Shown: piece by piece, positions 55,397-63,896 of the stretch
How positions within the stretch are numbered: position 1 is the stretch's first letter
Layout: each line of letters begins with the position of its first letter
Source: Bin87 sp034428455
GTDB lineage: Bacteria; Chloroflexota; Dehalococcoidia; Lucifugimonadales; UBA3495
Length of the DNA stretch: 64,000 nt
Reading direction: 5' to 3'
Assembly (NCBI GenBank): GCA_034428455.1
Contig: DAOUHZ010000111.1
Span: forward strand, 1-64,000
Notes under the pieces: model-generated
Seen by the model: only the letters and a program-made list of their open reading frames with translations
Told to the model about the DNA's origin: nothing
Database searches by the model: none
Program-made: the position numbers and the translations under genes

Positions 55397-56075
55397 CGCC
55401 GAACCGGTAGCCTACGCCGTGAACGGTCTGCACGTATCGGGGTTTTCGCACGTCGGGTTCGATCTTCCGCCGCAAGTTGGCGATGTGCACGTCAACCGTC
55501 CGATCATAGCCGTCGAAGTCGTACCCGAAGACGCCCTCGATGATCTGATCACGGGAGAACGGCCGGCCCGGTTGGGACGCTAGCATGGCAAGGAGCCGGA
55601 ACTCCGTTGGGGTCAACGACGGCCTCTCGTCTCCCCGGGCCACCGTCTGCATCCTGAAGTCGATGGTGATCCCGTCGTATTCGATCATCGGAGGTTGCGA
55701 CGGCGACTCCCGGGAGGTGCGCCGCAAGACCGCGCGCACCCGGGCCGCCAGCTCTCGTGGGCTGAAGGGCTTCACAATGTAATCGTCGGCGCCCAGATCC
55801 AGGCCGGCCAGACGGTCGTCCTCATCGACACGGGCGGTGGCCATGATGATGGGCACGTCGGATTCCTCCCGCAATGCCCGGCAGACGCTCATGCCGTCCA
55901 GCCGAGGCAGCATCAGGTCGAGAACGATCAGGTCGGGATTGTCGGTTCGGGCCGCGCTGAGGCCGGACACCCCGTCGCCCGCCGTAGTGACGGTGTGGCC
56001 GTCGCGCTCCAGGTACAACCTGATAATCCGCGCGATGCCCGGATCGTCTTCGATCACCAGTATTTCCTTTGCCAT
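55389..56075 (-). CDS. OmpR/PhoB-family response regulator
   Basis: A 228-aa response regulator. The receiver has the acidic pair in ILVIEDDPGI, phospho-aspartate D53 in LIVLDLMLPRLDG, and the lysine in DYIVKPFSPRELAARV. The winged-helix DNA-binding domain reads LTPTEFRLLAMLASQPGRPF and ends YVQTVHGVGYRFGD. The ATG at 56075 is used; in-frame sequence upstream to 56210 is non-conserved. It overlaps the kinase gene start by 8 bases, in regulator-kinase-exported protein order. A perfect hairpin at 56184-56207 lies upstream. Confidence 0.95.
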   Translation of the reverse strand: MAKEILVIEDDPGIARIIRLYLERDGHTVTTAGDGVSGLSAARTDNPDLIVLDLMLPRLDGMSVCRALREESDVPIIMATARVDEDDRLAGLDLGADDYIVKPFSPRELAARVRAVLRRTSRESPSQPPMIEYDGITIDFRMQTVARGDERPSLTPTEFRLLAMLASQPGRPFSRDQIIEGVFGYDFDGYDRTVDVHIANLRRKIEPDVRKPRYVQTVHGVGYRFGDA

Positions 56076-56183
56076 GTCAAACACTGACCAGCCGGGGAGT
56101 GGACCCGCTACAGGATAAATACGGACACCAGTTTCCGGCAAACGGCGACCGTGGGCCGTGCTCCAGTGGGCATGGGGCGTACC

Positions 56184-56207
56184 GTGGACTACTTCTCCGT
56201 AGTCCAC
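56184..56207. terminator. Perfect hairpin between NuoF and response-regulator genes
   Basis: GTGGACTAC-TTCTCC-GTAGTCCAC, a 9-bp perfect stem and 6-base loop, 14 bases after the NuoF stop on the minus strand. There is no clear U tract, so it may instead be an operator-like inverted repeat for the downstream two-component operon. Confidence 0.5.
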
Positions 56208-56220
56208 CAACTTTCACCGG

Positions 56221-57837
56221 CTATTCGTTGGCCACTGTGCCCAGAGTATCCCCGTAGAAGTGCAGGAGGCTGGTTACGGGATTGCCCGCCATCTGACCCA
56301 GGCCGCACAGGGAGGCTGCGCCGACGATTTCGGCCAGGTCTTGCAGGTCCCGCAGGTCCGAGCCCCTGGGCTCGCCGGCGGCCAGTCGCTCCAGAGCTTC
56401 CGCGATGCGGGGGGCGCCCTCCCGGCAAGGGGTGCACTTCCCGCAGGACTCGGCGGCGTTGTACTGGCTCAGGCGTGCCGCCACCTGTACGGGAGACGCC
56501 CCGTCGTCAAAGACGGTGATGCCGCCCGCCCCCATGACCACCCCGCTGGCGTGCAGCATCCCGGGACGCAGCGGCACGTCCAACTCGCTGGATGGCAACA
56601 AGCCGCTGGATGGCCCGCCCACCGCGGCGAATCCCACGGCCCGCCCCTCGGGCACGCCTCCGCCCACGAGATCAATCACTTGTCGAACCGTGGTCCCCAT
56701 GGGCACCTCAGCCAGACCAGGACGCCGTACTGATCCGCTCAGGGATACCAGCCGGGTACCCCGCGCTTCGTTTAGCCCAATCGACCCGAACCGGCGCGCG
56801 CCGCCACGCAAAATTGCAGGCAGATTAGCGAGGGTCTCTACGTTGTTGATGACCGTGGGCTCCCCGTAAAGCCCGGCGTCGGTCGGGAACGGCGGACGCA
56901 GGCGCGGTTCCCGTCGGCGACCTTCCACGGTGTTCAGCAGCGTGGTTTCCTCGCCGCACACATAGCCGCCGGCGCCGCGGCGGATGCTGACCGAGCAGGC
57001 AAAGCCGCTGCCCATCACGTCGCCTCCGACCAGGCCGGCCGCTTTCGCAGCCGACAGGGCGGCCACCATGCGATCCGCAGAAAGGTCCGCCTCGGCGTTG
57101 ATGTAGATCACCACGTTCCCGGCTCCGGCGGCGTAGGCGGCGATGAGCGCCCCTTCGATAATGCGGTGCGGATTGCCCTCCATCAGGTGTCGGTCTTTGA
57201 ACACGCCCGGCTCGCCTTCCTCCGCGTTGACCACCAGGTGGCGCCGGGCCGCTTCAACTCGGCGCGCCGCCTGCCACTTCCGCGCCGCCGGAAAATAAGC
57301 GCCGCCGCGACCCAGCAGGCCGGCGTCCAGAACCAGCCCGATAACCGCTTCGGGGGGCATCGACAGCGCCTCGGCCAGCCCCAGATAGCCGGAACCAGCT
57401 AGGTATTCGTCGAGAGATACGGGGTCAACGCTGCCGATGCCCTCCATCAAGGCGATATGCTGGGACGCGAAAAACGCCTCCAACTCGTCCTGCGGACGCG
57501 CGCGTTCCGGCGCCCCGCCATCTGCCGCTGCGACAATCTCCGAGAGATCTCCGTCGCCCGTGACACGGTCAAAAAATCTTGCCGTGCCGTCCGGCAACTC
57601 CACTGCCACCTGCGTCGCGGCGAAACAGGCTCCGTCGCAGCCCGCCGCAACCACGGACACGTCGTCCCGGTCCTGGAACAGCAGGGTCAACCGCCGATGA
57701 ATGTCGGCCGCGCCCACCGCCTGGCTGCAATGGCCCCACTGCACGACCACCCGAGTAACGTCGGACGTTACAACACGGCCTTCGAGCGCGGCGTCACGCA
57801 TCGCTTGCCAGGCGGGCCGGCAATCAGGGGAGGTCAT
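56221..57837 (-). CDS. NuoF-like NADH/FMN subunit (HoxF/HndC/FdsB type)
   Basis: A 538-aa flavoprotein subunit. The N-terminal thioredoxin-like 2Fe-2S-type domain has VQWGHCSQAVG and VVAAGCDGACFAATQV; the FMN site is LGRGGAYFPAARKW with GEPGVFKDRHLMEG; the NADH loop ARGTRLVSLSGSV follows; the 4Fe-4S cluster is in ESCGKCTPCREGAPR with a fourth Cys in ASLCGLGQM. This is the diaphorase of formate dehydrogenases or hydrogenases or bifurcating complexes. It overlaps the NuoE-like gene by ATGA. No FDH alpha, hydrogenase or Nuo core gene is adjacent. Confidence 0.93.
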   Translation of the reverse strand: MTSPDCRPAWQAMRDAALEGRVVTSDVTRVVVQWGHCSQAVGAADIHRRLTLLFQDRDDVSVVAAGCDGACFAATQVAVELPDGTARFFDRVTGDGDLSEIVAAADGGAPERARPQDELEAFFASQHIALMEGIGSVDPVSLDEYLAGSGYLGLAEALSMPPEAVIGLVLDAGLLGRGGAYFPAARKWQAARRVEAARRHLVVNAEEGEPGVFKDRHLMEGNPHRIIEGALIAAYAAGAGNVVIYINAEADLSADRMVAALSAAKAAGLVGGDVMGSGFACSVSIRRGAGGYVCGEETTLLNTVEGRRREPRLRPPFPTDAGLYGEPTVINNVETLANLPAILRGGARRFGSIGLNEARGTRLVSLSGSVRRPGLAEVPMGTTVRQVIDLVGGGVPEGRAVGFAAVGGPSSGLLPSSELDVPLRPGMLHASGVVMGAGGITVFDDGASPVQVAARLSQYNAAESCGKCTPCREGAPRIAEALERLAAGEPRGSDLRDLQDLAEIVGAASLCGLGQMAGNPVTSLLHFYGDTLGTVANE

Positions 57838-58364
57838 GCGGGGGCGTTCTCGATAAGGGAGACCATTCGCCCCGCGTCCAGGCGGCCGCGCCAACTACCG
57901 TTGACCCGAACGGCCGGAGCCAACCCGCACATGAAGGCGCAAGCGGTGGTAGTCACGCTGGCGGTGTCTTCCGTATCCAGGTGTTGCAAGACCGCGTTCA
58001 GCAGATCATCGCTGCCAGACTGCCAGCAGGCGAGGCCGGTGCACACGACGATGCTGTGCGGGCTTGGAGCGTCTAGCCGCAACTCGGAATACGAGGTGGC
58101 CGACCCATAAACCTCGGAGGCCGGCACGCGGAGATGCCAGCCCACCACCTGCAACGCCCACTCCGGCAGGTAGCCGTGTTCGTGTTGCAGGTAATGCAGT
58201 GCCGGGAGAAGGTTATCCCGGCTGCGCTCTGGAAAATGGTCTCGCAGCGCGCGGCGCAGGCCGGATTGACGCTCTCGCCGTTCGGCGTCCGCCGTCCCGT
58301 CGCTCGCGGGGTCGACATCATTGTCACGCCGCCGTCGACGTCGAATTTCTGGTCCGTCCACCAT
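57834..58364 (-). CDS. NuoE-like 2Fe-2S subunit
   Basis: A 176-aa NuoE/HoxE-like subunit. A basic N-terminal region (EIRRRRRRD) is followed by LLPALHYLQHEHGYLPEWAL and the 2Fe-2S ligands C-x4-C in VVCTGLACWQSG and C-x3-C in TTACAFMCGLAPAV. It passes electrons to or from the NuoF-like flavoprotein encoded next. The ATG at 58364 has a TATAAT only six bases upstream, suggesting a leaderless transcript. The normal spacing of the first ligands in NuoE (C-x4-C) is kept. Confidence 0.92.
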   Translation of the reverse strand: MVDGPEIRRRRRRDNDVDPASDGTADAERRERQSGLRRALRDHFPERSRDNLLPALHYLQHEHGYLPEWALQVVGWHLRVPASEVYGSATSYSELRLDAPSPHSIVVCTGLACWQSGSDDLLNAVLQHLDTEDTASVTTTACAFMCGLAPAVRVNGSWRGRLDAGRMVSLIENAPA

Positions 58365-58370
58365 CGTGGG

Positions 58371-58376
58371 ATTATA
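58371..58376 (-). promoter_or_regulatory. -10 box for a leaderless nuoE-like transcript
   Basis: On the minus strand a perfect TATAAT (complement of 58371-58376) ends six bases before the start codon at 58364, so transcription would begin at or within a base or two of the ATG. The -35 region is weak. The 244-base gap to the hydrolase gene holds no recognised gene. Confidence 0.5.
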
Positions 58377-58608
58377 TCAGCCCTGATCGTTGAAACACAT
58401 GTAATCAACATGTAGGTTAGGCAATATGTTTGGATATTACAGAATTTGACTGATAGGTCTTGCAAGCAATGCGCCAGCAATGTTTGATGCCCCAGGCCAA
58501 TCGGGAAGGTTCCTCTTATCGTGAACCCTTGAACCTCGGGGCAGGTTTGACCCCCTGCCGGCGCGTTGCTAACATCCCAGCAACCGAACCGTATCCCGGA
58601 GGATCGCC

Positions 58609-60546
58609 ATGCCCGTAGTATCCGTTGACATCAAAAGTCGCCAACCGTACGCCGATGGCGCCATGTTCGGCGCGAACGGTGATTACGAACGTATCGACGG
58701 CGTGCTCGGGTTTGCGGTGAACCCCGGCAATCCGGCCAATTCAGCCATCGTTGACCTGCAATACGCTCCGGTGGACGGTGAGGGCTGCGTCCGGTTCGAG
58801 TCTGACTTTACCCTGGTATCTCCCCGCGACGCATCAAAAGGCAACGGTCGCGTGATCGTCGAAGTGGTCAATCGCGGCCGCCGCCGTACCGTGGCATTTT
58901 TCAATCGCGGACCCACGCCTCCCATCGACTCGGACGCCATCCCGGAAGGCGACGGGTTTCTGCTTCGCCACGGGTATTCCGTGCTGTCCATCGGGTGGCA
59001 GTGGGACGTGTACCGCAGCGAGGCTCTGCTCGGTCTCGACGCTCCCGGAATCAGCATCAACGGCCAGCCGGTGACCGGCCAAGCCTGCGTAGAGATGCGG
59101 CCCAACGTGGAGGAACGCACCCGCCTCCTGGCCAACCGTGAGCACCAGCCGTATCCGGTTGCCGACCTGGACGATTCCAACGCCATGCTGCTGGTGCGTG
59201 ACTGGGAGGACGGTCCCGACACCGTGATCCCCCGTTCCCAGTGGCGATTCCCTGACCCCGAACACGTCACCCTGGACTCCGGGTTCCAGCCGGGGAAAGT
59301 CTACTACGTCATTTACACCGCCGCGGACCCGGTGGTGGTCGGGTGCGGGATGCTGGCCATTCGAGAGGCCGCCACCTGGTTGCGCGTCTCCTCCGAGGAC
59401 AACGCGGCGCACAACGGGTACGAGCGCGTTTACGGACACGGCGTTTCGCAATGCGGACGGCTGCTCCGCCACATGCTTTACCTGGGCCTGAACCTGGACC
59501 AAGAGGGGCAACCGGCGTTTGACGGCCTGCTCCCGCACGTGGCCGGCGGCCGGATGGGCGAGTTCAACCATCGTTTCGCCCAACCTTCCTGCCAGTCGAA
59601 CCCGGGTTTCGGACACCAGTTCCCCTTTGCCGACGACACCCTCGCCGATCCGCTGACCGAACAAACCGACGGCCTGCTCCGCCGGCTGCGCGAGCTGGAC
59701 GCCGTGCCGAAGATCATCTATACCGACTCCGCCGCAGAATACTGGCGCGGTGATGCCGCTCTTACCCACATCGACAGCGCCGGGGTCCAGGACCTGGAAC
59801 CGGCGTCGGAGACGCGGCGATACCTGTTCGCCGGTACCCAGCATTTGCCGAGTTCGCCAGAGCTGATGATGGGGCAAGGTCCGGACGGTTCCACCGGCCT
59901 GCATCCCTACAACGCGGTGGACTACATTCCATTGCTCCGGGCAGCCCTGTTCAACCTGGACCGCTGGGTTTCCGAAGGGATTGAGCCGCCACCAAATATG
60001 CACCCAAGGCTGCACGATGACACAGCGGTCACGGAAGCCAGGTATCTGTCCAGTTCCGTCAGGGTTCCAGATCGAACCCTTCCGGATCCTGATCGCCTGT
60101 GGCGCATTCGCGAAATCGACGTGGGGCCCCACGCCAAGCGCGGCATCGCGTCCTATCCCGTGAAGGAAGGCCGCGAGTACCCCCAACTGGTGCCGGCCGC
60201 AGACGCCGACGGAAACGATCTCGGCGGGATACGCTTGCCGGACCTCACGGTTCCGGTGGGCACGCACACCGGCTGGAACCTGCGGCACCCGGACACCGGC
60301 GCGCCCGAACAGCTGATATCCATGCAGGGCTCCACGCATTGGTTCCCGGCCACGGAGGCACAGCGCAACGCCGTTTCCGATCCCCGCCCATCCCTCGAAT
60401 CACGATACGCCAGCCGGGAGGAGTACGCCTCTATGGTCAGTGACGCGGCAGCCAAGTTGGCCGAGGACAGGTACTTGCTTACGGAAGATATCGACTTGGT
60501 GGTCAATTCGTGCCTCGAGCGGTACGACTGCGCCACGGCCGGCTGA
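58609..60546 (+). CDS. Alpha/beta-hydrolase domain protein (PF20091-like)
   Basis: A 645-aa protein of a large uncharacterised alpha/beta-hydrolase family. The nucleophile elbow is VYGHGVSQCGRLLRHML (G-x-S-x-x-G-like), preceded by a long N-terminal beta-rich part starting with VSVDIKSRQPYADGAMFGAN, and later blocks HVAGGRMGEFNHRFAQPS and YFLFAGTQH-like RYLFAGTQHLPSS carry the other active-site residues. No signal peptide. Family members are presumed esterases or amidases for large or hydrophobic substrates. GGAGG precedes the ATG at 58609. It is upstream of dapB but has its own 66-base gap. Confidence 0.8.
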   Translation: MPVVSVDIKSRQPYADGAMFGANGDYERIDGVLGFAVNPGNPANSAIVDLQYAPVDGEGCVRFESDFTLVSPRDASKGNGRVIVEVVNRGRRRTVAFFNRGPTPPIDSDAIPEGDGFLLRHGYSVLSIGWQWDVYRSEALLGLDAPGISINGQPVTGQACVEMRPNVEERTRLLANREHQPYPVADLDDSNAMLLVRDWEDGPDTVIPRSQWRFPDPEHVTLDSGFQPGKVYYVIYTAADPVVVGCGMLAIREAATWLRVSSEDNAAHNGYERVYGHGVSQCGRLLRHMLYLGLNLDQEGQPAFDGLLPHVAGGRMGEFNHRFAQPSCQSNPGFGHQFPFADDTLADPLTEQTDGLLRRLRELDAVPKIIYTDSAAEYWRGDAALTHIDSAGVQDLEPASETRRYLFAGTQHLPSSPELMMGQGPDGSTGLHPYNAVDYIPLLRAALFNLDRWVSEGIEPPPNMHPRLHDDTAVTEARYLSSSVRVPDRTLPDPDRLWRIREIDVGPHAKRGIASYPVKEGREYPQLVPAADADGNDLGGIRLPDLTVPVGTHTGWNLRHPDTGAPEQLISMQGSTHWFPATEAQRNAVSDPRPSLESRYASREEYASMVSDAAAKLAEDRYLLTEDIDLVVNSCLERYDCATAG

Positions 60547-60611
60547 ATTCGTCGAACGATCCACAGCGCGACAACTGACCGGATTTCCCCAATCGAAGGC
60601 GAGGTAGAGCT

Positions 60612-61421
60612 ATGACGGTTCCAACCAACAACGGCACAATCTCGGTAGTCGTGCACGGCGCCACCGGCAGGATGGGAGCCGAAACCGTGCGCGCGGTGGC
60701 GGCGGCGGACGACGTGACGCTGGTGGGCGCCACCTGCCATACCCCTAGGGGCGACGCGCTGCCCACCCCCGCCGGTGAAGTCCCGCTGTCAACCGATCTG
60801 GCCTCCATGCTGGACGCCACCCAGCCGCAGGTCATGGTGGAGTTCACGCACGCCGAAGCCTGCATGGAAGCCGCGCCGCTGGCCGCCAGCCGGGGCATCC
60901 ACATGGTGCTGGGCGCCAGCGGGCTCAACGCTGACCAACTCCAAACGCTGGACACCATGAGCCGCGAACACGGCATTGGCGTTATCGTCGCGCCGAACTT
61001 CGCCCTGGGCGCGGTGGTCCTCAAGAAACTGGCGGAGCAGGCGGCCGCTTTCTTCGATTACGTGGACGTGGTTGAAACCCACCACGAGATGAAGATCGAC
61101 GCGCCTTCCGGATTTTCCCTGGCCATCGCCCGTGGCGTCCGCGATTCTCGGGGCAGCGACTTCCAGCGCAACGAGACTACCGTCCATCACTTGCCGGAAA
61201 CTCGCGGGGGCGACGTAGGCGGCGTCGGCATCCACAGCCTGAGGCTGCCGGGTCGCAGCGCGCACCACGAGGTGATTTTCGGCGCGGCTGGCCAGACCCT
61301 GAGCATCCGACACGACACGCTGGGTCGAGACTGCTACATGCCGGGAGTGCTCCGCTGCGTTCGGGAGGTCGTGCGCCGGCCGGGTTTGACGGTAGGCTTG
61401 GAGGCCGTGTTGGGACTTTAG
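60612..61421 (+). CDS. dapB: 4-hydroxy-tetrahydrodipicolinate reductase
   Basis: A 269-aa DapB, reducing dihydrodipicolinate (HTPA) with NAD(P)H to tetrahydrodipicolinate in lysine and diaminopimelate synthesis. VVVHGATGRMGAETVRAVAA is the nucleotide loop, FTHAEACMEAAPLA and VVAPNFALGAVVLKKLA are typical, and the catalytic block is VVETHHEMKIDAPSGFSLAI (H-H-x-x-K-x-D-A-P-S-G). First of three co-oriented lysine genes dapB-asd-dapA. Confidence 0.96.
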   Translation: MTVPTNNGTISVVVHGATGRMGAETVRAVAAADDVTLVGATCHTPRGDALPTPAGEVPLSTDLASMLDATQPQVMVEFTHAEACMEAAPLAASRGIHMVLGASGLNADQLQTLDTMSREHGIGVIVAPNFALGAVVLKKLAEQAAAFFDYVDVVETHHEMKIDAPSGFSLAIARGVRDSRGSDFQRNETTVHHLPETRGGDVGGVGIHSLRLPGRSAHHEVIFGAAGQTLSIRHDTLGRDCYMPGVLRCVREVVRRPGLTVGLEAVLGL

Positions 61422-61555
61422 TCCTCCGAGTAGCCGCACACGTTTTTATGGACGGAAAAGGCGGCTGGTTGTACCCTGATTAAAGAGATATGCGGAACTG
61501 GGTGGCTCCGCCGCGCCATTCCGCAAATTCAATCTTGAATCACGGCAGGAACAAC

Positions 61556-62590
61556 ATGGACCTTCAGGGTATGAAACTGGCGATCGTTGGAGCCACGGGC
61601 GCGGTGGGGCAGGAAACCCTGCGCCTGATCGAGGCGCGTTATCCGAAGCACGATAACCTGAAGCTCCTGGCATCCAAGCGTTCGGCGGGCCGCAAGCTGG
61701 AGGTCAACGGCAAAACGTTCACCGTGGAAGAAACCACCGATGACAGCTTCGCCGATGTCGACATCGCTTTCATCTCTGCGCGCACCGAGGACTCGCGCCG
61801 ATTTGGACCGGTGGCGGCAAACGCAGGCGCGCTGGTGATCGACGACTCCAGCGCTTTCCGCATGGACCCGGCAGTGCCCCTGGTTGTCCCGGAAGTTAAC
61901 GGCGAAGACCTGGACTGGCACGATGGCATCGTGTCCATCCCCAACTGCTCAACCACCCCGCTGGTCATGGTGGCGCATCCACTGCGACAGGCCAGCCCCA
62001 TCCGTCGCATCGTAGCCGACACCTACCAGTCGGTCTCCGGAGCCGGCGGCGCGGCCATGAACGAGCTGCGAGACCAAACACGCACCGTCATGCACGGCGG
62101 CCCGGCTGAGCCGGACGCGCAGCCCCAGCAGATCGCCTTCAACGTGATCCCTCAAATCGACAGTTTCACGGAATCGGGATACACGCGAGAAGAACAGAAG
62201 ATGATCGACGAGAGCCGCAAAATCCTGCACGCGCCGGATATTGCGGTGTCTGCAACCTGCGTGCGCGTGCCCGTCTTCGTGTCCCATTGCGTGGCCGCGC
62301 ACCTGGAGTTCGACGAGCCGGTGTCTCCGGGCGAAGCTCGGGAGATGCTGAGCGTGATGCCCGGGGTGACCGTGCTCGACGATCCGGGCGCGTCTCTATA
62401 TCCCATGCCCATCGACGCAGCAGGATCGGACGACGTGTTCGTCGGCCGGATCCGACAGGACGCCTCTCACCCCAACGGCCTCGCCATGTGGGTGGTCACC
62501 GACAACCTGGTCAAGGGAGCGGCCCTCAACGCTTTGCAGATTGCCGAGGAAGCCGTCGCCCGCGGAGCAGTTCACGGCAAGAAACACTAA
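61556..62590 (+). CDS. asd: Aspartate-semialdehyde dehydrogenase
   Basis: A 344-aa Asd, converting aspartyl phosphate to aspartate semialdehyde with NADPH. AIVGATGAVGQETLRLIEAR is the Rossmann start, the active-site cysteine is C131 in SIPNCSTTPLV, YQSVSGAGGAAMNEL and the ATCVRVPVFVSHCVAAHLEF catalytic-histidine block are present. The ATG at 61556 is preceded by CAGGAAC; an upstream in-frame start at 61490 is not conserved. A TGCGGAA/TTCCGCA hairpin lies about 55 bases upstream. Second gene of the lysine cluster. Confidence 0.96.
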   Translation: MDLQGMKLAIVGATGAVGQETLRLIEARYPKHDNLKLLASKRSAGRKLEVNGKTFTVEETTDDSFADVDIAFISARTEDSRRFGPVAANAGALVIDDSSAFRMDPAVPLVVPEVNGEDLDWHDGIVSIPNCSTTPLVMVAHPLRQASPIRRIVADTYQSVSGAGGAAMNELRDQTRTVMHGGPAEPDAQPQQIAFNVIPQIDSFTESGYTREEQKMIDESRKILHAPDIAVSATCVRVPVFVSHCVAAHLEFDEPVSPGEAREMLSVMPGVTVLDDPGASLYPMPIDAAGSDDVFVGRIRQDASHPNGLAMWVVTDNLVKGAALNALQIAEEAVARGAVHGKKH

Positions 62591-62614
62591 CGCACTTTCA
62601 GGCATATCGAGAAT

Positions 62615-62862
62615 CAGGGCAATCGCGCCTTCACCCTGATGGATAATCAGGCACGGACTACAGCTCTTGATTTGACAAAGCGCGGCACTTCCCCGCACCT
62701 CTGCGCCCGGGAAGACCGCCAGATGTCCGAAAAGCGATCGGCAGGATCAACCAAAGCGTATCCTGTCTATCCAGTTTATCCCGGTAAAATTCACTGCCGG
62801 CCGTTGTCATGCGCCATAGCTCCAACAGCGGCAATATCACCCATTTAGACGCGATTGCCCTG
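62615..62862. repeat. 248-base gene-free segment bounded by 13-bp inverted repeats
   Basis: CAGGGCAATCGCG (62615-62627) and its exact complement CGCGATTGCCCTG (62850-62862) bound a segment without a convincing ORF, between asd and dapA. No obvious target-site duplication flanks it. Internal ATCCTGTCTATCCAGTTTAT resembles dispersed intergenic sequence. The rest of the 62591-62993 gap holds only the dapA promoter. Confidence 0.5.
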
Positions 62863-62879
62863 CCCGGTACATAGAACAT

Positions 62880-62907
62880 TTGCCATAGCACACTAGATGT
62901 GTATAAT
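62880..62907 (+). promoter_or_regulatory. Promoter for dapA
   Basis: TTGCCA (62880-62885) and a perfect TATAAT (62902-62907) with 16-base spacing; five of six -35 bases match. dapA starts 87 bases downstream, so it can be expressed apart from dapB-asd. Confidence 0.65.
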
Positions 62908-62993
62908 GCGCAAAATATCCGCATCGCTTGCCATCAAACATGGTGGGGCATGATGTAAACTGCCCAGCAATAGCAACAGAGGAGGGACCAATT

Positions 62994-63896
62994 ATGCCGA
63001 CTGAAATTGGCCGGTTGATTACCGCCATGGTGACGCCGTTTGACTCTGAAGGGCAGGTTGACTACGAACAGGCCAAGCGGCTGGCCATGGCGCTGTTGGA
63101 CTCGGGTTCCGACGGCCTGGTGGTTACCGGGACCACCGGAGAGGGTCCGGCCTTGTCCATGGAGGAAAAGGCTCGCCTCTACGGTGAAGTCAAGGATGCC
63201 ATTGGTTCCCGTGGGGCGGTGATTGCCGGTACCAGCGACAACAACACTGCCGCTTCCATCGAGCTCAGCCGCGAAGCGGAACAGGTTGGCGCTGACGCCT
63301 TGCTGCTGACCGTTCCCGCCTACAACAAGCCTCCCCAAGAAGGGCTGTTTCAGCATTTCCGCGCATTGGCGGAGTGTACGAACCTTCCCGGCATGTTGTA
63401 CAACGTTCCCAGCCGAACCAGTCTGAACATGACCAACGACACCACGGTCCGGCTTTCCCAGATCGAAAACATCGTCGGAATCAAGGAAGCCAGCAGCGAT
63501 CCGGTTCAGATTGCGAAAGTCATCCGCGACACTCCCGACGACTTCCGCGTGTGGTCCGGCAACGACGACGAAACCTTCCCGATCATGTCGATGGGAGGGT
63601 ACGGCGTGGTCAGCGTAGCCGCGCACCTGGTGGGCGCCCAAATCAAGCAGATGATGGGCTTGGTCCTGGAAGGCGACGTGGAAGCGGCCGGCGCCGAGCA
63701 CCTGCGCCTGCTGGACATGTTCAAAGGGCTGTTCATCGTCTCCAATCCGATCCCGGTCAAATACGGACTGAACCGCGTCGGCTTTGACGTTGGCGACCCT
63801 CGTTTGCCTCTGGTTCCGCCCGACGATCGCACGGCGGAACAACTGGACGAACTGCTGGACCGATACGAGATCGACATCACTGCGCCGGCCGACTGA
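62994..63896 (+). CDS. dapA: 4-hydroxy-tetrahydrodipicolinate synthase
   Basis: A 300-aa DapA-type TIM barrel, condensing pyruvate with aspartate semialdehyde. LITAMVTPFDSEGQVDYEQA opens the barrel; VVTGTTGEGPALSMEEK is the substrate loop; Y136 in MLYNVPSRTSLN and the Schiff-base lysine K164 in IVGIKEASSDP are in place; WSGNDDETFPIMSMGGYGVV follows. All catalytic residues are kept, so a true DapA is more likely than a paralogous aldolase. GGAGGG lies 8 bases before the ATG at 62994. It has its own promoter. Nothing is recognised in the remaining 104 bases of the window. Confidence 0.95.
   Translation: MPTEIGRLITAMVTPFDSEGQVDYEQAKRLAMALLDSGSDGLVVTGTTGEGPALSMEEKARLYGEVKDAIGSRGAVIAGTSDNNTAASIELSREAEQVGADALLLTVPAYNKPPQEGLFQHFRALAECTNLPGMLYNVPSRTSLNMTNDTTVRLSQIENIVGIKEASSDPVQIAKVIRDTPDDFRVWSGNDDETFPIMSMGGYGVVSVAAHLVGAQIKQMMGLVLEGDVEAAGAEHLRLLDMFKGLFIVSNPIPVKYGLNRVGFDVGDPRLPLVPPDDRTAEQLDELLDRYEIDITAPAD

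Noticed and set aside
58365..58608. tRNA or small RNA in the divergent gap
   Set aside because: No cloverleaf arms or CCA end; only a -10 box for the minus strand and a ribosome-binding site for the plus-strand gene are seen.
58834..60339. 501-aa minus-strand frame across the alpha/beta-hydrolase gene
   Set aside because: No recognisable domain, no ribosome-binding site, and the plus-strand protein has a hydrolase elbow and normal start.
61494..61536. TGCGGAA/TTCCGCA hairpin upstream of asd as a riboswitch
   Set aside because: One short stem only; does not resemble the multi-helix lysine riboswitch.
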